NCBI GenBank assembly: GCA_947069175.1 | Contig: CAMTDV010000013.1 | Coordinates: 30,259,857 to 30,323,856 of the forward strand | Direction: 5' to 3' | Length of the DNA: 64,000 bases | Source: Scalesia atractyloides | Lineage: Eukaryota; Streptophyta; Magnoliopsida; Asterales; Asteraceae | Part shown: positions 14,301 to 24,594 of the stretch, piece by piece | How the letters are laid out: each line of letters opens with the position of its first letter | Position numbering within the stretch: the stretch's first letter is position 1 | Notes under the pieces: model-generated | The model's input: only the letters and a program-made list of their open reading frames with translations | Told to the model about the DNA's origin: nothing | The model's database searches: none | Program-made: the position numbers and the translations under genes

Positions 14301-15823
14301 TAATACATTCTTCTAAAATTTGGGGGGTTTTGGGAAGTTCCCAAAATTTCTGCCAAATTATTTTTGGGTGTTTTCGTTGGCCCTATGTTATTCACCATGG
14401 GAGCCCTAATTATTTCTTTTTATATATATGATCTCTTGTAATTGTTATCTACATCACCTCCAAAGTAATATAATTGTCTCGCTAGTTGCAGCCATGGACA
14501 TAGGTCAGATTAGGTTAACTGCTGTTATTTTCTTCTCTGTTTTGCGATTTCTGTTTCATTGTGTGAGAGAGAGATTGTTTGAGCTACAAAGAGTGTTCTG
14601 ATTCAGTTCAATATTTGTGCTTATCATTGTTACCATATGGTCTATTTTTGGAGTAAAGTCCAACGACATCCGACTTTAGTTTTTCCATGAGGTAAAGGAA
14701 CCAACTCCGAAGTCTCGGTGGATTGCAGTGCAATGCAATTCCATAATTTCATAAGCATTGCTTGACAGTTGACACCAACCATTGTATAGATTAGGATTAG
14801 GATTTGGAATAGATGCAAGACTTGCAACACTAACAGAGAAGGGAGGTGATATACGATCACAATTTGAATTTCGAGTATATGGGATAAGGGTTAGTGGTCA
14901 GGTCTTGTGCGTTTTTCGCTTGGAATAAGAACATCGTAGATGAAGAAGAAGAAGAAGAGGGGGATTGTTCATAGGTAGAGCTTATGATAATTACCTACAG
15001 TTCGAGCTGTACAACTAGGATGTCTATAATAGGTATTTGAAGGTGCATCCTGGACGGTGATAGTAGTGGGAGACTTGTTATTTGCCGTGGTTATCAGAGA
15101 AAATACTGGAAGAGGAAGAACATGATCACTCTTGTGGATTTTCTTAGAAATAAACTTGATGGTGGAAGTAGGTAACGTAGGCCCTCATGAAATATATTTT
15201 AAGAATAGGGGTTGTAGCATATGTTGTAACTGAGAAACAAGCCACATTATCATTTTTCTTTCACGCTTTATTGTGAATGCTATGTGAATATCATAACCTC
15301 TAAAATATCCTACAGGTTAAATCTTTTCTTTTCGATTTTAAAGTTGAATGATTGTCTTAAGCTTAGTCAAACGATTAACTGTGCGTTTTATGCATAAATG
15401 TCTTTGAATGTGTTTGTGTGAGCATCTTTCCTAGCTCTGAAATTTGAAACCTTATGTATTTAGTTATAATAAAATTCTTTATAAAAATCAACATTATTTA
15501 TCTTAATATTTTATAAAATCAATCAAAAACTTGTACCCAAACACTCTCAGGCAACCGAGGTGCGGTACAAAAACAAAGGAGCATACATTGTCCTGAATTC
15601 CCCTAACTTCGATACTCCAATCTTTCATAGTTTTGAAGCTCGCATTCCTAGACCCAAGGTTTGACCTTTTATATATTTTTTTTTATCATCAATTACTTGT
15701 AATAAACAGAGGGATTTATATGAAAATCAAATCTTGATGCAGGTGAAACCCTACTATGACTTTGAAGACGTGATCGATTCCGATGATGAGTTAGATTTAA
15801 CGAAGATGGTCGAGTCTTCCTAA
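7737..15823 (+). CDS. PP7: Serine/threonine-protein phosphatase 7 (PP7) type, five exons, frame break near N-terminus
   Basis: This is a metal-dependent PPP-family phosphatase that removes phosphate from serine and threonine. Exons are 7737-8307, 10461-10961, 11449-11595, 15551-15658 and 15743-15823; every intron is GT...AG and exons 2-5 join without a frame break. Counting from the in-frame Met at 7981, GDVHG is at residues 60-64, GDYVDRG at 89-95 and GNHE at 121-124. RSHEGPDAREKR and SAPDYPQF follow in exon 3, so the metal-binding and catalytic set is complete. The insert with KGKKNRK in exon 2 and the acidic tail (IDSDDE) fit plant PP7. Arabidopsis PP7 is linked to blue-light and heat responses and binds calmodulin; that is family knowledge. 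The Met at 7737 opens a Pro/Ser/Thr-rich frame that is out of phase by one base with the conserved block starting ITWPSGG at 7930. Either one extra base lies near 7928-7932, or translation starts at 7981. Confidence 0.88.
8289..10440 (+). repeat. PP7: Three to four tandem units of about 400-610 bp filling PP7 intron 1
   Basis: Blocks recur in the same order: a start resembling TTGGAAAGTGAGTG (8302, 8914, 9465, 10042), a segment ending GATCTGTTG, an AATTCTAGG patch, and an end reading TTTGATCACCGAGG (9437, 10008, 10413). Copy 2 at 8901-8920 repeats the last 20 bases of the exon 1 border (8289-8308) exactly, including a GTAAGT-type donor. The last copy is shortened. The array explains most of the 2.15-kb intron. 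Confidence 0.75.
8492..8703 (-). mobile_element. Probable SINE inside the first intron repeat unit
   Basis: Comparison with the sister repeat units shows about 210 bases present only in this copy. Read on the minus strand from 8703, it begins with a tRNA-like A box (TGTGGTGCATTGGCA) and has a degenerate B box (GGTCATGAATTCTAGTC) about 50 bases later. A clear TSD and A-rich tail are not seen, so the family is uncertain. Confidence 0.5.
10461..10961 (+). CDS. PP7: PP7 exon 2
   Basis: The exon begins VFMPHRVFLLRGNHESK after the acceptor TTTTCTAG and ends FLKKFGLK before the donor GTGATG. It spans 167 codons in one open frame and carries GNHE, the AHGG motif and the lysine-rich plant PP7 insert. 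Confidence 0.88.
11001..11428. mobile_element. MITE with GGGTCGTGTTCG-type ends in PP7 intron 2 (hAT-like)
   Basis: The left part contains GCTAAACGGGTCGGGTTCGG. The right end, read on the minus strand, contains GCTAAATGGGTCGTGTTCG followed by GGGTTGG, forming inverted ends around an AT-rich core. Such ends are common in small hAT-type elements of plants. No clean TSD is visible, so the borders are approximate. It fills nearly all of the 487-base intron. Confidence 0.55.
11449..11595 (+). CDS. PP7: PP7 exon 3
   Basis: The exon follows the acceptor TATTGCAG and runs for 49 codons from LIIRSHEGPD to SAPDYPQFQ, then the donor GTATGT. It contains the RSHE and SAPDY motifs of PPP phosphatases. Confidence 0.88.
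12064..12263 (+). repeat. Dispersed repeat, copy 1 (PP7 intron 3)
   Basis: About 200 bases here align by eye with 18668-18868 downstream of the gene, sharing TTGCATATCAG-like, GTTGTATGTATA, AAAATGC and TAAACAAAA blocks in order and spacing. The element type is unknown. Confidence 0.5.
13312..14057. mobile_element. hAT-type MITE with 8-bp TSD in PP7 intron 3
   Basis: The element starts CTTGGTTTAAAAAGGCGCG and ends with the inverted CTTTTTAAAACCAAG. The 8-base sequence ATTTACAA lies directly before (13304-13311) and after it (14058-14065). Eight-base duplications and short inverted ends are the hAT signature. The 746-base interior has no transposase and has GC-rich GCGCAAAGCG-like stretches near both ends. 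Confidence 0.8.
14274..14291 (+). repeat. Run of 18 G residues
   Basis: An unbroken homopolymer of 18 guanines lies inside PP7 intron 3. It could form a G-quadruplex in DNA or pre-mRNA, and its exact length is prone to sequencing error. Confidence 0.85.
14640..15190 (-). pseudogene. Ty1-copia reverse transcriptase relic
   Basis: On the minus strand, 14642-14760 reads ETSELVPLPHGKTKVGCRW, the conserved entry to the copia reverse transcriptase domain (usually a LVPLP...GCRW pattern), then meets a stop. The preceding minus-strand DNA to about 15190 has broken frames consistent with the linker after integrase. No LTRs are recognisable. It lies inside PP7 intron 3 in antisense. Confidence 0.6.
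15551..15658 (+). CDS. PP7: PP7 exon 4
   Basis: Thirty-six codons starting ATEVRYKNKGAY and ending RIPRPK lie between the acceptor CTCTCAG and a GTTTGA donor. The sequence continues the PP7 C-terminal region in phase with exon 3 across a 3.96-kb intron. Confidence 0.85.
15743..15823 (+). CDS. PP7: PP7 exon 5 and stop
   Basis: The last exon follows GATGCAG, starts VKPYYDFEDVIDSDDE and ends with TAA at 15821-15823. The aromatic and acidic tail is characteristic of plant PP7. Confidence 0.85.
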   Translation: MKPYYDFEDVIDSDDELDLTKMVESS

Positions 15824-17021
15824 ATGAATCTTATCAGTTTATGTTAGTGGTAACTTCACCATGAGTTGATTATATAATTTATATCATGGTTTTGAATTTT
15901 TTTTGTTATCTGTTCTTCATCGCATAGGAGGTTTAAGTGTTGATGATCTTGTCTTGCAAAATTGTGCAAAATTGCAAATGTAGATTTGGTGTGTTGAGTT
16001 TGTATCTATATATGGGACAATTGTATATCATTTTCCCAGAACAATGAGGCTATTGAGTTTTGTACTTTGTGCCCCGGTACTTGTACATCCCTTTAGTCTG
16101 ATTTTTACTTTTTCAATGACTCATCACATAAGTTATTTTGGGGTTGCTTGTTTTTTCTTGAAATTCTTCTTGTCCTCTTATGTTTTATTGAAAAACTCGT
16201 TTAAGACTAATATATCAGTTTATTTGAATTTTAGTTTATTTTAGTAGCCTGTAAAAGTAAAAAACTGAACAGTTTTGCAGACTATTATAGAGATTTGATT
16301 CATCTCTTCTACTTCATATGTGCAGATGTGATCTACAGACTGTAGACATTTACCTCTAAAAAACAAACAAGACCTTAATCTAATACATATCATAATGGGG
16401 TGAGTTATTAGAAACTAAAGTATCCACTACTTTATTTTGGCATTTTATCGAACATAGAATTTTGATTGTCTTTTCATAAAAATATTTCGTAATCATTTTT
16501 ACAATAAGTTTATAAATTGTCATCCTATCAATAAATATCAAGTGTAAAGTTTCAACTTTGAAGAATTTAAAATAGATTATAATACCATTTATATAGCAAG
16601 TGCCCTTGTAAAGAAGGGCTTAAAAAAACCGGTCAAATAACCGTTGCCAGGTAATAACTGCAACTGGAACACTTGTTATTAATGGAAAGAGGAGTAACTG
16701 ATATTTTATGTATATTTAAACATAAATTATTAACCGGTTTGGGATTTTGTAGGAATAACTGGTTTTTTTACCGACTTCAACCCGTTAACTGGTCTACTTT
16801 TTTTCACCCGAGCTAGCCGTTGGAGACCATTAAAATGCCATTGGAAAATGGCTTTATAGCCGTTAAATAGCCATTACATTAGTTTTCTTGCTTATTTTCA
16901 CCCCCATAACATGTATTTATATGTGTTTTGTGTATTGGGTTAGTCACAAACTTTTCCAAGCTAGAAAAACACTTAAGAAATAAAAAATCGCAAAAAACAT
17001 TCAAAGTTTCTTATGTTTGAA
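15824..17021. other. Downstream flank of PP7, no gene recognised
   Basis: The first few hundred bases probably contain the PP7 3' UTR, but I cannot fix a poly(A) site. The 66-codon open frame at 16044 is hydrophobic by AT-rich composition and shows no family. The stretch 16620-16870, with repeated CCGGTT/AACCGG and TAGCCGTT blocks, leads into the hAT relic and may be its 5' non-coding part. Confidence 0.4.
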
Positions 17022-17078
17022 ATGGCTAGCTCGAGTGCTCATGATTTGGTTGGTGTGGTGGTTCCTTGAGTGGTGTAA

Positions 17079-17955
17079 GGGGGCGTTTGGTTCACGGAAT
17101 GATTTGGAATTGGAAATGGAATTTGCATAGGAATTAGAATTTAAAGGAATTGGATTTGTTATTTAAACATTCCAATTGGAATCGGAAATTGTTGGAATTG
17201 GAATCTTAATTCCATTTTTGTTGTGTTTGGTTGTCAAATGAATTGGAATCCATCAACCGGCACCCGGAACTCCCGGTTCGGGTCGAAACGGTACCAGTCA
17301 AAACGATTCGCTTCGAAATGCTTCAATTCGAAACGGTACGGGTCGAAACGGTTTGCGTCGATAATGTCAGATTCAAAACAGTTCGCGTCGAAACGGTTCG
17401 GATCGATACGGTTCGATTCGAAACATTACGGGTCGAAACGGTATGCGTTTCGATGGTACGGCTCGAAAAGGTTGAAACGGTACAATTCGAAACGGTTCGC
17501 GTCGAAAACGGTACAATTCGAAACTGTACGGGTCGAAATAGTTCGCTTCAAAACTCTTCGGCTCGAAACGGTCTGCATCGATCCTGGTTGATACGGTTCG
17601 ATTCAAAACGGTTCGTGTTGAAACGTTATGGATTGAAAAGGTTCGCTTCAAACGGTTCGCGTCGAAACGGTACAGGTTGTAACGGTGCGGGTCGAAACCG
17701 TTCGGGTCGAAACGGTCGAAGATTCCAATGAATTTACTTTAATTCTTTCACATATAGGTTAGGATTTTTAATTCCTTTAGTTAAAGGAATTTGAAGGAAT
17801 TTATGCCTAATTCCAATTCCATTGTCAACCAAACACATGAAGATTGGAATTGAAATCTCAATTCCATCAAATTCTGTGAACCAAACATCTTAAAAGATGG
17901 AATTCAGATTCCAATTCCCTAAATTCCATTGAATTCCTGCGAACCAAACGCCCCC
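17079..17955. mobile_element. Tourist-like (PIF/Harbinger) MITE with TAA TSD
   Basis: The element begins GGGGGCGTTTGGTTC and ends with the inverted GAACCAAACGCCCCC, a perfect 15-bp terminal repeat. It is flanked by TAA on both sides (17076-17078 and 17956-17958), the three-base duplication of PIF/Harbinger. The arms are rich in GGAATT-type motifs. The centre is occupied by a GC-rich minisatellite, which makes this MITE unusually long (877 bases). Confidence 0.85.
17256..17725 (+). repeat. 15-base minisatellite inside the Tourist-like MITE
   Basis: The unit is close to GGTTCGCGTCGAAAC and is repeated about 30 times with variation. Because the unit is a multiple of three and poor in stops, it keeps long frames open on both strands, giving Arg/Ser/Lys-rich pseudo-proteins. 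I do not call these as genes. Confidence 0.85.
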
Positions 17956-18339
17956 TAAGCGTGAAGAGGCTCCTAAAAACGACGAGGGATCCAAAACTAT
18001 TTCAACATTTCGACTTATGCGAAATGACGAATGGAAGTCAAAAGACTTGGTGCAAGAATTGTTGATACGTTTCTTGCCGCCGCATCCAACTCTAGTTTAA
18101 AGTCACATTTGTCAAAACATTGCAAGGTTGTAAAAAACAATCCCGCTAGTGATCAAACACAAATATCATGAGATGGGGGCATTTAGAATTTCAACCCGAA
18201 GATGGTTCGTCTAAGCATGGCTTAATTTGATACAGTCTCCCATATGTTTCCTTTATTATTTGATGTTTTAACTTGAGGTAAGATGATTATCTTACTGTAA
18301 GGACCCCACTTTGCATACGTTTGACAAGTGAGGCTTAAC

Positions 18340-18540
18340 GCAATTATTGCAAGGTTGTAGTGACCGGGGGTGGAAGTCACGGGACCTAAAATTATACGTA
18401 AGGGGCGGTCGAAAACGTATACACCTAAAAAGTTCTATACGAAAACTACATATCGGACACTAACGAACGAAAAGTTCGGGAGGTCGGACGCCCCCTGCTC
18501 GCAGCCCCACTATGCTACGCCCATTGCACGGTTGCTAAAG
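18340..18540. mobile_element. Fragment of an unidentified transposable element
   Basis: A GC-richer patch with AGGGGCGGTCGAAAACG and GGTCGGACGCCCCCT stands out from its AT-rich surroundings. The wording resembles hAT-like or other DNA element ends, but I cannot pair the ends or find a TSD. Confidence 0.3.
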
Positions 18541-18667
18541 TTATGGTGAACATAAAGAAATAGAATCTAATTGTGCATTGCTAAATTACAATCGAATAAT
18601 AATATGTTGGATTCATATATCATATTGAAAGTATCTTCAATTGTGTCCTTTCAACAATGGTATGTTG

Positions 18668-18868
18668 AATTTGCATATCAGTTTGATACTGGTTGACTGG
18701 TTGTATGTATAGTATTTCCTCCAACCGAAAAATGCAGTGTTTAACAGGCACATGGATTAACAAATTTTTTCCGAATATTAATAAGTTATCTAAAATTCGT
18801 GGTAAACAAAACAAAGAAACAAATTAGCATGGCGGGTAGAAATTGACATTTAGGTAAAGATAACAAAT
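18668..18868 (+). repeat. Dispersed repeat, copy 2
   Basis: This matches 12064-12263 in PP7 intron 3 over about 200 bases. A further short match (TTAGGTAAACATGATC) continues near 18930. The element type is unknown. Confidence 0.5.
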
Positions 18869-19089
18869 ATATCTAATAAAATTTCATTTATAGCAAAGCT
18901 ATTTATATGGTTGTATGGTTTCAGAACATTTAGGTAAACATGATCATATAATGTAAGATGTACTCGAATATCTAAACAATAAATGATGGAGGTTGAACCC
19001 TCAATATATACAAGTCACCCTAGAGAAACCTATACTTGAGCCCATGGGCCATAAACTAATAATAATCCTAGGAAATAATTTATATATAC

Positions 19090-19986
19090 AGTAGGGTTTT
19101 AATGCGAAAACCACCTTTCTTGCAAGAACCATTGTGAACACAAAAAATACCTAAAAATATAAAAAAACACACATTTTTAAATCGCAATATTTTTCACTAA
19201 AACTTTTTCGAGTAAAATTTCTTACACATGTGCATATTTATCATTTCTTTGACAAATTCCGTAACACATTACCAGTAGTAAACAATTGCATTTCATTTAC
19301 ACTACCATCCGTAATAAACTACTTTTTACATTACCAATATTAAAAATGCACATATGCAGCATTATGTATAACCATGTTTTTGTGATTTTGAATGATTAAG
19401 TAAGCCCATATACATGTTTTTTGGTAGTTATATCTAATGGTTCATGGTTTGGTTATATTTATCACTTTATGATGTAATATGTTGTTTGGATGGTATGAAG
19501 GGTATTGATATATATGTGCAAAAGTGAAATATTGGTAATGGTATTGTATTATGGTTGGTAGGAGGTAATGGTATTGTATTATGGATGATAGTAGGTAATG
19601 ATAGGGCTATTATGGATGGTATGATAGATGAAAGGGAAAGTGTATTCAAAGTAGTTTACCAAAAACGTTATATCATGTTTATACATATAGATGCATATGT
19701 GCATTTTTAATATTGCTAATGTAAAAGTAAGTATTACGGATGGTAGTGTAAATGAAAATGCAATTGTCTAATATTGGTAATATATTACGGAATTTGTCAA
19801 AAAATGATACATATGCACAGTGCATCGAAATTGTTACTCGAATTTTTTTAAAATTTTTTTAATGACGAAATATAGCGATTTTTTAAACTATATTAAAAAT
19901 TGTGTGTTTTTTAGATTTTTTAGATATTTTTGGTTGTGTTCACATTGGTTCTTGCGCTTGTCGCAATAAAGGGTGGTCCTAACAGG
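19090..19986. mobile_element. Foldback element with long imperfect inverted arms
   Basis: The left arm (about 19090-19330) and right arm (about 19690-19986) are inverted copies. Examples are AAGAACCATTGTGAACACAA on the left against TTGTGTTCACATTGGTTCTT on the right, and GACAAATTCCGTAA against TTACGGAATTTGTC. The middle has repeated GGTAATGGTATTGTATTATGG units. No transposase is present and the TSD is unclear. Confidence 0.65.
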
Positions 19987-20023
19987 TCTCCTTTCTTCTA
20001 TCTATATATAACATATAATATAT

Positions 20024-20044
20024 AGAGAGAGAGAGAGAGAGAGA
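20024..20044 (+). repeat. (GA)n microsatellite
   Basis: About ten GA units lie at the edge of the foldback element. Confidence 0.8.
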
Positions 20045-20256
20045 AGAGAAAACGTACGTTGCATACGTGATGGCAAGTTCGCATGTTATAACCCCAGAAA
20101 GGAAATCTCGCATGTTGTAAAAAACCAAAGATCGCATTTAAAAAAAATAAAATTTGCATGTAAACAAAAACGTATGTGAAAAATAAAACCAAAATCGCAT
20201 GTTAATACTGCATTGCGTACGCAGCGTATGTTAAAGCATTTTGTACAATAACTTGC

Positions 20257-20300
20257 TCATATATATATATATATATATATATATTGTGTGTGTGTGTGTG
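20257..20300 (+). repeat. (TA)n(TG)n microsatellite
   Basis: A TA run passes directly into a TG run next to the start of the nested MITE pair. Confidence 0.8.
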
Positions 20301-20312
20301 GAAGGTTCTATG

Positions 20313-21209
20313 CAGAACATAAATATTGTGAGAACATGCAGAACACAATGAATCACTCATTTTTTAATCCTAAAAACCTAAAATGTAAATGAAAACGTTA
20401 CAAATGTAAGATTTATTATTTCTCATGCTAGAATTCAAAACAAAATATGAAAATTATTAGTTTTTATATAACCTACACATATGTAGGTTATGTGGAGGTT
20501 AAGTTACCCACATGTATATAAGCTATGTGTAGGTGAAAATATATGGGTTTTTTTATGTGTACAAAATACATATATGAACGTAAGAAACATAAAATTTAAA
20601 AAACATTAATCAAATGGCAAATTGGATTTAAATAATCCCAACTTTCTCAATTTGGATGATAATAATCCCAACTCAGTTATTTGCCGATAATAATCCGAAC
20701 TGATCAATTTTTTTTTTTGTAAAATAGTCCGCCATTAAAATAACTTAATAGAGTTAAGTTTTTTTTCCGAATTACAAACCGATGTTTTAGGGCTTTTGAT
20801 CAGAACAAGGATACGAGTCGATTGATGTAAACGAAACACTGCCCCAACCCACGAAAACGGTGCTTCAATTCGGGTGTTTAAACTTCCAATTAACAAAAAT
20901 CAAGCCATTACGAGCACAATTTCGAGGTAAGTTTTACATCAATCGACTCGTATCCTCATTCTGATCAAAAGCCCTAAAACATCAGTTTCTAATTCGGAAA
21001 AAAAACTTAACTCCGTTAACCTATTTTAACGGCGGACTATTTTACAAAAAAATAGACGAGTTCGGATTACTATCGACTAATAACTGACTTAGGATTATTA
21101 TCGGCCAAAGTTAAAAAGGTGGGATTATTTATTTCCAATTTGCCTAATTAAATCCCAAAATTTAGTAATTTAAAGTTGTTTTATTGTTCTCGCAATAATT
21201 AGTGTTCTG
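20313..21209. mobile_element. Outer MITE with CAGAACA ends
   Basis: The left end reads CAGAACATAAATATTGTGAG and the right end, on the minus strand, CAGAACACTAATTATTGCGAG, an imperfect terminal repeat of about 20 bp. The element carries a second, complete foldback MITE in its middle. It sits between TA-rich microsatellites, so its TSD is hidden. Confidence 0.55.
20616..21144. mobile_element. Inner foldback MITE, MULE-like
   Basis: The element starts GGCAAATTGGA and ends with inverted TCCAATTTGCC. Its arms stay complementary for over 200 bases, for example ACGAGTCGATTGATGTAAA against TTTACATCAATCGACTCGT. Flanks TTAATCAAAT and TAATTAAATC suggest an imperfect 9-10-bp TSD, which would fit Mutator-like elements. 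There is no transposase. Confidence 0.65.
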
Positions 21210-21224
21210 TAATTATCGTCATCA

Positions 21225-21318
21225 TACATATATATATATACATATATATATATACATATATATATATATAGATATATGTATATATATAGATGTATATATA
21301 TATGTATATATATATACA
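21225..21318 (+). repeat. Interrupted (TA)n microsatellite
   Basis: TA tracts broken by CA and GA steps precede the first LTR-head copy. Confidence 0.8.
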
Positions 21319-21326
21319 TATATACG

Positions 21327-21556
21327 TGACTACATTTCACAAGGATAACCTTGCATGCAACATGCGATGGTGCGCCTTCCTTGGAATCAATAGGTCGTAC
21401 AATGAACCTTGCGCGGTCAGCACAACGGTGAATTAGACCAACAACAATAGGTCGTATAATGAGCCTTGCGCACTCAGCGCGACGACAAGTTAGACTAAAC
21501 TATACAAGTCACACAACGAGCCTTGTGTACTCGGCACAACGGCAAGTTAGACTTAC

Positions 21557-21565
<9 letters not shown>
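21327..21565 (+). repeat. Duplicated head of the Tat-element 5' LTR
   Basis: This 239-base block (from TGACTACATTTCACAAGG to ACACGCGCA) is repeated nearly exactly at 21664-21900. The two are separated by a TA microsatellite of about 70 bases and a short unique patch. Confidence 0.85.

Positions 21566-21634
<69 letters not shown>
21566..21634 (+). repeat. (TA)n microsatellite, about 34 units
   Basis: An uninterrupted TA run separates the two copies of the LTR head. Confidence 0.9.
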
Positions 21635-21663
21635 GAGGTATGGTCCCAAATGACCACACCCGT

Positions 21664-22736
21664 GACTACATTTCACAAGGATAACCTTGCATGCAACATG
21701 CGATGGTGCGCCTTCCTTGGAATTAATAGGCCGTACAATGAACCTTGCGCGCTCAGCACAACGGTGAATTAGACCAACAAAAATAGGTCGTATAATGAGC
21801 CTTGCGCACTCAGCGCGACGAAAAGTTAGACTAAACTATACAAGTCACACAACGAGCCTTGTGTACTCGGCACAACGACAAGTTAGACTTACACGCGCAT
21901 GCTATTAGACCCTGCGCACAACAACATCCCTCTGAGCTGCGAATCCCAAAACCTTGCAAGGACAAGACACACATGAGAAGCACATCATAGTCTTGGGACA
22001 TAAGGATATACCACTGACACCCTGCGCTGGCGGGAAACACCTTGACAGTCTCGCAGAAGGGGTAAGCACTAAGAGGCGTTGACTATACCCAAGGGTACGA
22101 AGTGGCAGAACTGTGACCAAAGGTTACTTGGCAGGTTGCGTGTGACAGTGCCCATGACCAGTGAAGCAGACGCCAGACCATACACCAACCACGTCTCTGC
22201 CAGTGACTGTTCCACCTTCTCCATTTTCGGCTGGCAACAGGCTTGACACCAGAAACGACTGCCTTTACACGTGGCACCACACAACATCCGACAAAGCACA
22301 CCTCCTGACAGAGGACATTAATTCTCCTGTAGGGAGCATTTAACGTCTGACGCAGAGGGACAAAAAGGATGTCTCTGGCTGTATGGGCCGGGCCCAAGGC
22401 ACACCAGCACTTCTCCTCAACATACCTTTTTCGGCTATAAGTAAGTATCAGATCTCTAGATAAAAGACATGCTCTACACAACACACACAAGCTTATGCTT
22501 ATACTTACAACTGTTTGCTTACCATCCCAAATATACTTATTCTCACGCCTGAGTGTGGCCATGGAGAAAACCACCCTTTTCCCCGTGGCGAGACTAACGG
22601 CGCTGCTAGTTTTGCAGATCAGCTTAAGCGAGCTTACACCCAAAAAGTGAAGTGAGAGGATAACCTTTTATGTAGATTCACCCTGGTTGTAACTTATATA
22701 TCCCCAGATATCAATAGGTTCAACAGGTGCTTCTTC
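21664..22736 (+). mobile_element. 5' LTR of the Tat-lineage gypsy element
   Basis: The LTR starts TGACTACATTTC and ends CTTCTTCA, directly before the candidate primer-binding site. It contains CGGCTATAAGTA near 22433 as a possible TATA region. The matching 3' LTR is not in the window; the element is truncated near 38010. Confidence 0.6.
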
Positions 22737-22752
22737 ATTGGTGCCATCCGCT
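22737..22752 (+). other. Candidate primer-binding site of the Tat element
   Basis: TTGGTGCCATCCGC follows the LTR end and resembles the TTGGCGCC-type primer sites of Tat-related elements. The priming tRNA cannot be assigned by eye. Confidence 0.5.
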
Positions 22753-22812
22753 ACTTTCTCACTCTTTCCAGTTTTTTCCTCTCATTCTCACATTTTCAAG
22801 CCTCACCTCCAT

Positions 22813-24510
22813 ATGGCTGATTTCCCATCAAGCACCCCACGAGGTCCTCGAGGCGAAGGCAAGAACCCAGTTCATGTCTCTCGTATCGTCGGCAAGTGAG
22901 GGAAGACTCTTCCGAGGATATCGGAGCTCAACACGGCTCTGGCCGAATAAACATCCCGGTCACTCCCAGAGCTCAGCTAGAGACTCCCTTTGTACCGATC
23001 ACATCGGTCTTACCCCCGGCGAGACCCCGATGTCTTGGTTCATAAAGTCTCAGACGGCCCTGAACGTCGTCTATGCCAACTCTGTGCGCAGACAAACACC
23101 CCTGCTGCCCCAGTGCAGCCCGCTGTCCAAGTACACGCTTCGCCCTGGATTTTGAGTTACGACTTACAAGTGGGTGCAAGCATACCATATAGTCTCCATC
23201 CCCAGGAGATGGAGTACACACAACCTCCGCCTAAACCGAAGTCTTGTTCTCTTAGGCGAGCATCTGTTCACTCACGGTTGGGCCCGCGTCCCCAAGGGGA
23301 GCGGTACACCCAACATGAGGAGGACAAAACCTACGGTGAAGGTGATAGCGCTAGCGTTTTTCACTGGATACCCAAGAATCATGCGGCATACAGATCTGCT
23401 CCTTGCGGCGGTTATAACCCGGAGGCCGAGCACAATTACAACTTGATTTACTGACCGACAGACGCAGCGAGCACTCCAAGTTCATCAAGGAGATAGCTCT
23501 CGCACCGCTGGAACATGCAAAGCTGCCCTCCAATGTCGGGAAATAAAACGGTTTGACTGACCCGGATGACCACCTACGTCCCTTTACTGGCGCAGGACTG
23601 ATCGGAGGATGGACACTACCGATGTGGTGTCACCTGTTCGTCCAACCCTCACAGGTGCTGCACGCCTGTGGTTTGATAACCTGCCCACAGGCAAAAACGC
23701 GTCTTGGAACGACTTGAAGGACAAGTTCATGGCGCATTTTAGTCAGCAAAGGCGTTATGTCAGAGACTCCTCTGATGTAATGAATGTCTGGCGGCGGGAT
23801 GATGAAAGTCTCGAAGACTTCATCACCCGCTACAACAAGGAGGTGCTGGAGATAGGGGATGTGCATGAAGACCTGATTCGTGCATAGTTCAAGTACGCCG
23901 TACGCAGTGACGAGATGATCAAAGTCTTGTCAGGGACTACAGGTCTCCCCAAGAGCTGGGAGAAACTTATGGCAGCGGCAAAGGTCTATGCGCAAACGAA
24001 GCGCAACCTCAATAATAGTAGGCCTCCTCTACCTCCCACCACCCCCAAGACCTGAGCAGGAGTTTTGGGAAAAAGAATAAAGGGTGGAGGGACCACAACC
24101 AGAACCCTCCCCACGCATCGGTCGACGCTCGCGCGACCATTAATAAGCTCGCCACCCAGCGAGCAATAAAGCAAGATAATCGCGACCGTCAGTGGACCCC
24201 ACTGACAAAGACACCGGCGGAGGTACTCCGCACAGAGGACCATCAATTCAAACAACCACCGCCGATACGCAATAAGAATGGTTAAGACCCCAACCTCTTC
24301 TGCGATTATCATAAAGACGCGGGGCACACAACCGATAATTGAATCTCCTTGCGCATGGAGATTGAAAAGGCGCTCAAAAGTGGGAAGCTCACCCACTTAT
24401 TACAAAATGTGCGCAAGGAGGTGCGCCAAATTACTTGAGGCAGCGAGGGCCCGAGTAACAAAAAATGAAATCTGTTCTATGATTCAGGGTGATCCTTCGC
24501 GCAAGTGTAA
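22813..24510 (+). pseudogene. Tat-lineage gag, broken by stops and frameshifts
   Basis: A start at 22813 opens MADFPSSTPRGPRGEGK and stops after about 28 codons. A typical Tat gag core is at 23609-23887 (LTGAARLWFDNLP, then SLEDFITRYNKE). A zinc-knuckle-like FCDYHKDAGHTTDN lies near 24298, where the last cysteine codon is lost to a stop. Gag would form the particle and bind RNA. Many nonsense codons show the copy is inactive. Confidence 0.75.
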
Positions 24511-24594
24511 CCACTAGAAGAGCTGCACGTCTTACTAGCGTGAGCAGCAGGTCACCTTCTTTGTCGTCCCCGGGGGTCCACAGGAAGACCCACC

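Larger units (their letters stand above)
17022..18175 (+). pseudogene. hAT transposase N-terminus relic (BED zinc finger), split by a MITE
   Basis: An ATG at 17022 starts MASSSAHDLVG and soon meets a stop. After the inserted MITE the sequence resumes at 17959, and in shifting frames shows WCKNC, then SLKSHLSKHC near 18095-18124. This is a C-x2-C ... H-x4-C arrangement of BED-type zinc fingers in hAT transposases. Stops and frame changes show it is dead. No catalytic domain follows. Confidence 0.6.

Noticed and set aside
17223..17731. Arg/Ser/Lys-rich open frames of 92-166 codons on both strands
   Set aside because: They are produced by a 15-base minisatellite inside a MITE; three overlapping frames stay open together, as expected from a repeat and not from a gene.
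22083..22643. 186-codon minus-strand frame in the Tat 5' LTR
   Set aside because: It lies wholly within the LTR and shows no recognised domain.
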